From Marchantia polymorpha subsp. ruderalis (lineage: Eukaryota; Streptophyta; Marchantiopsida; Marchantiales; Marchantiaceae): a stretch of DNA of 64,000 nucleotides. The stretch covers positions 15,812,501 to 15,876,500 of the forward strand of contig AP031353.1 in the NCBI GenBank assembly GCA_037833965.1. Reading direction: 5' to 3'. Under the pieces are notes generated by a model. The model made no database searches and had not been told where the DNA came from. It saw only the letters and a program-made list of their open reading frames with translations. Below, piece by piece: positions 60,886 to 64,000 of this stretch (position 1 is the first letter of the stretch; every line of letters begins with the position of its first letter). The position numbers were made by a program, and so were the translations under genes.

Positions 60886-63800
60886 TTATTGCATTGCAAA
60901 TGCTCGATTGTTCCCGGAGTCGGCTGCCTTCTGAACACGATCTTTGGAGGGACTCAGAGTCTTCACATACGTGGAGTAGGGTATGGTAATTACCTTATTT
61001 TCTCCTTTACCTTTCCCACGGACAAGTTGGCTTTTGTCGAAACAACGACGTAAAACCCCCAGCTGGTGCTTAGGATCATCCATTTCCCACTTGACAGTCG
61101 AGGAGGAGTGAGACTGTGTTGGCGACACATGGTTGTATACTGTGACCCTGGTTTGCTTACTTGGATTTGTTATCTGGTAAGTCCCACGTGGTGATTGTTG
61201 GAGGCACATGCTTTCGAAATTCAGAGAAGTCACCTTGAGAGGAACTTTGATCTGACCCCCCGTCCCCAGACACGGCGTGCTGTTACTGTGATTGTCAGCC
61301 AAAGCATTGGAGTCCATTAACAACGGTGCGGACTCCTTGGTTCCAGCTGCATAACCTTCGGCCTCGTGTCTTTCTTCCTGGTGCGGAAGATAACAGGGTA
61401 AATGTTAGATATTCGCTCCTGAAGCGTATTGAGAATAGCAGAACACCGGGCTGAGCTTATACTTGCTTGAAATGATAGAATAGACTGGACAACCTACAAA
61501 CAATGTCTGCTATGACAAAAGTTTTCTCGCACTGCAGCTTAACTGCATCAGCACACACCATCAGAGTAGAAGGGTAGAAAGGCGTGCCTCAGTGATCTCC
61601 CTCTCATCGAGGTAATGAAGATGCAACAATCGACTGATAACCGAAATTCGGTATAAATTTTGACGGCTTATCTGCTCAAGGAAAAATTGACACTTACAAC
61701 CTGGGTGAAATCGCTTGAGCACTGTAACTGCTATCTTGTAACTTGAGCTCTCGGCAGCCAATGACCATTAGATGCATTTCCACATCCGGTGCAGCTTTTA
61801 ATTGTTGACAGAACAAAGCATAGATAACATTTGTAGAATTTGGATGATTACCGGGTTATTAATAAATGACAGCTTTACAAGCCGCGTAAGACCAGACAGA
61901 TTATCGACGCTGGCAAGGCCACCCAGTCGGTTTGGTGCAATATTGTTGGACGAGAGGTCCAAGCATTCCAACGCTGCAAGGCCACTGAGATGCACTAATG
62001 TCTTCAGGGCATTATTAGCCAGACGCAATACTCGTAGACTTTGGAGCTGTGCAAAAGCCAGTGGCTCCAGCTCTCTAATCTCATTGTGATCCAAATACAA
62101 TTTCTCAAGAGAACTGAGTCCTCCCAAACCATCCACCTGCACACGCAGTTGTGATCAGCAGTTTTTGAAGGATACAAAGCTCAATGTAATACGGAATTGC
62201 GGAGAGTTGTCTATAAATTTGAAGGCATTTCTAGAAGTGTTGGAGAAGCAATAGCCTTCTATATAACAATAAGGACACGTACGGACATCAGTGTTGAGGA
62301 CATCTTGAGAGTGTTTCCTGTTACACGTTTCGGGTAGCAGACTCTCAAATTGGACTTTGCGAGTAATATACATGTCATAGATGTCCTTACAAAGCTTCAA
62401 GTATTGTCCTGTACTTTTATGACCCTTAGGGTTAGTAAAAGCTTTTTTGATCAAGGACAAAGCTTAGAATCGCGAGGTGTGGAAAAACCTTCGAGATTTT
62501 ATTATCCTGCAGGGCGAGTAGCCTCAGCATTGGAAACTTGTAGTACAAACTTAGGGATGCAATGCTCGTGATGGTATTGCCTCCCAACTTCAAGATCTCC
62601 AGAGATTGCAAACTTAAATTCTGATCATCAGACGTGCTTGCCGCGCAGGCGGAAGTCCGTCCCAGGCGATCCATCTCAGAGGAAATGGAAAAGGGTTCAG
62701 GATACAGAATCACTCCTACACCGTCTGACGGTGCCTCAAAAAGAGGCCTGTCCTCAAACTTATTGTTCTCCAGATGCAGTATCCTAAGATTTTCCAGAAA
62801 CCTGCGTAAAAGACATCACAGGTCAGACCTCCGTCTAAGGAATTATGAAAGGAACACGTTAAATCCATATTGCTGAAGTTCAAGACTGGGTAGTGAGTGA
62901 ATCAGCATTAAGCGAAGGCAATAAATGTAATCACTCAGTCTTCACATGCTAGAGGGACAGATGCAGGCTACGATTACAGGGAAAAAAGATCCAAGAGGAA
63001 GACAGAACACAGCAAATGAAGACTTCATTAAGGCAATATCTGTTTCCCACTCTAAAGATCCAAGCCTTTGTTTTTTCCCCCTGTTAACTTCCAATGTTAG
63101 CAGGAAAATATAGATCGAGATCTAGAGAACGCTAATATTATAAGTAGTAGATGCTGCATTTGTTCATTGCAGTAACCACGTCAGATCTTGCGACAAAGAG
63201 TCTGATTGTTGGTGGGTGATTGTTGAGGCTCAGCCTCAAGTGTTTCCTTCCTATTTAACCACAATGAATCCTAGAGTTTTTTTTCCATCGTCAAGTTCAT
63301 AAGTTTACACCAACTTATTGTAAGTCCAGTTCCACACTTCTCTCCGCAAGTTCACTCTCTTCGATACATAAGGTCTGGACTCAATTAGTTTCGATCCCCA
63401 TATTCCTCGACGTTCCCTGTCTGCACTGTAAAGTTTATGCTGCAAAGACTACAGACGGCGAAGATGTGAAAGCTGTTATGGACGAATCTCCCTTCCCAGA
63501 TCCGAGCCTCCCACATCTTCACTTTTTGGCAATACAGAGAATGGTCGGCATTATTAGGCCAGGCCTTTCGATACTGTGTCACCTCCCATATAATTAAAAA
63601 GCAGAGGCTCGCTCAGTTCATCATAGTTTCTCCAGGTGCAAGCTTCTCAAGAAGTCCTCGCCTAGAACGTTTTTCTCCTTTTAGTGGGACGATAGCAGCG
63701 AAAATGCAGACGTCTATGATTAACGTCACCACTTAAGTCTTGAAGTTCCAGTCTCTGTCCATATCATTTTCGACGATACTTCTTCTGAGATGGATGAAGC

Positions 63801-64000
63801 ATAAGGACGGTATTGTTTACTGAAAGAGTATACGTTCCAAACTTGTCGAGTAATATATAGATTCACTGAAACAACTAGTGACTTTGTAAAAGACACAATT
63901 AAAATTTCAAAGGAGGGATACCTAAGAGGATGCACAGATGTCAGCAGGTTGTCGTTGAGATTGAGCTCCGTGAGTCCACGTAATTCTGAACTTTCGAACA
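60886..64000 (-). CDS. LRRC9-like leucine-rich repeat protein, C-terminal part (5' end outside window)
   Basis: Modelled exons: beyond 64000-63922, 62801-62489, 62136-61852, 61671-61588, 61377-60886 (stop TAA). All junctions keep frame. SDS22-type repeats run through the first three exons: LTELNLNDNLLTSVHPL, LENLRILHLENNKFED, LQSLEILKLGGNTITSI, FPMLRLLALQDNKISK, LSSLEKLYLDHNEIREL, LRVLRLANNALKTL and LECLDLSSNNIAP. An LRR cap follows: NP, then ISRQNLYRISVISRL and HYLDEREITE. The order of cap, an EEERHEAE segment and a conserved VTSLNFESM stretch fits LRRC9. An insert with few repeats (SISSEMDRLGRTSACAAST) splits two repeats. LRRC9 relatives occur mainly in ciliated organisms, so a sperm-flagellum role is inferred. 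The last intron seems to use a GC donor (GAG|GCACGC). Confidence 0.85.

Noticed and set aside
1..64000. CRISPR arrays, rRNA genes, bacterial-type operons or viral genes
   Set aside because: Looked for regular spaced repeats, rRNA-like blocks and packed same-strand genes; none is present. The window is eukaryotic with spliced genes.

Overview
The window looks like nuclear DNA of a land plant, most likely a bryophyte and probably a moss (inference, about 0.6). Three things point that way. The genes have many short exons with plant-type GT-AG introns. They sit in very AT-rich intergenic DNA with decayed Ty1/copia and pogo/Tigger-like elements. Two genes have plant-style or ciliated-plant affinities: an elongin-B-like ubiquitin fold protein and an LRRC9-like LRR protein, as expected where sperm carry flagella. 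No prokaryotic operons, rRNA, CRISPR arrays or viral genes are seen.

Layout. 1-5.8 kb: no gene recognised. 5.86-8.54 kb, minus strand: a Pro-rich/Lys-rich C-terminal coding exon with probable upstream exons, and the first two exons of an elongin-B/ubiquitin-like gene. 8.6-12.5 kb: moderately GC-rich non-coding DNA with CT microsatellites. 12.5-15.5 kb: AT-rich, empty. 15.5-18.7 kb: a second GC-richer island without a supported gene. 18.7-26.7 kb: very AT-rich DNA with hairpins and a (TA)n tract, interrupted by a small GC-richer patch at 22.3-23.7 kb. 26,730-34,143: a Ty1/copia retrotransposon on the minus strand with LTRs, a CATTT target duplication, primer-binding site and polypurine tract; its coding region is dead and two further insertions appear nested in it. 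36.6-40.7 kb: relics of related copia elements, split by a pogo/Tigger-like DNA transposon (37,711-39,239) with a TA duplication and a DD30D transposase pseudogene. 40.7-44.4 kb: AT-rich relic DNA. 44.4-49.4 kb: a third GC-rich island with CT and G-run repeats. 49.4-52.7 kb: mixed intergenic DNA.

The right end carries the clearest genes, both on the minus strand. A complete 13-exon PfkB-family sugar/nucleoside kinase (58,277 to 52,748; 463 aa by my splice model) has a transit-peptide-like N-terminus. The 3' half of an LRR protein resembling LRRC9 (60,886 to beyond 64,000) follows. Both exon models keep the reading frame across every junction, and each contains one likely GC-AG intron.

The genes do not form an obvious pathway. 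The LRRC9-like gene suggests an axonemal or sperm role. The Pro/Lys-rich gene could share such a role, but nothing in its sequence proves it. I found no convincing new defence or metabolic system; the most notable content is the layered transposon nest, the strong hairpins in AT-rich DNA, and the unusual introns.
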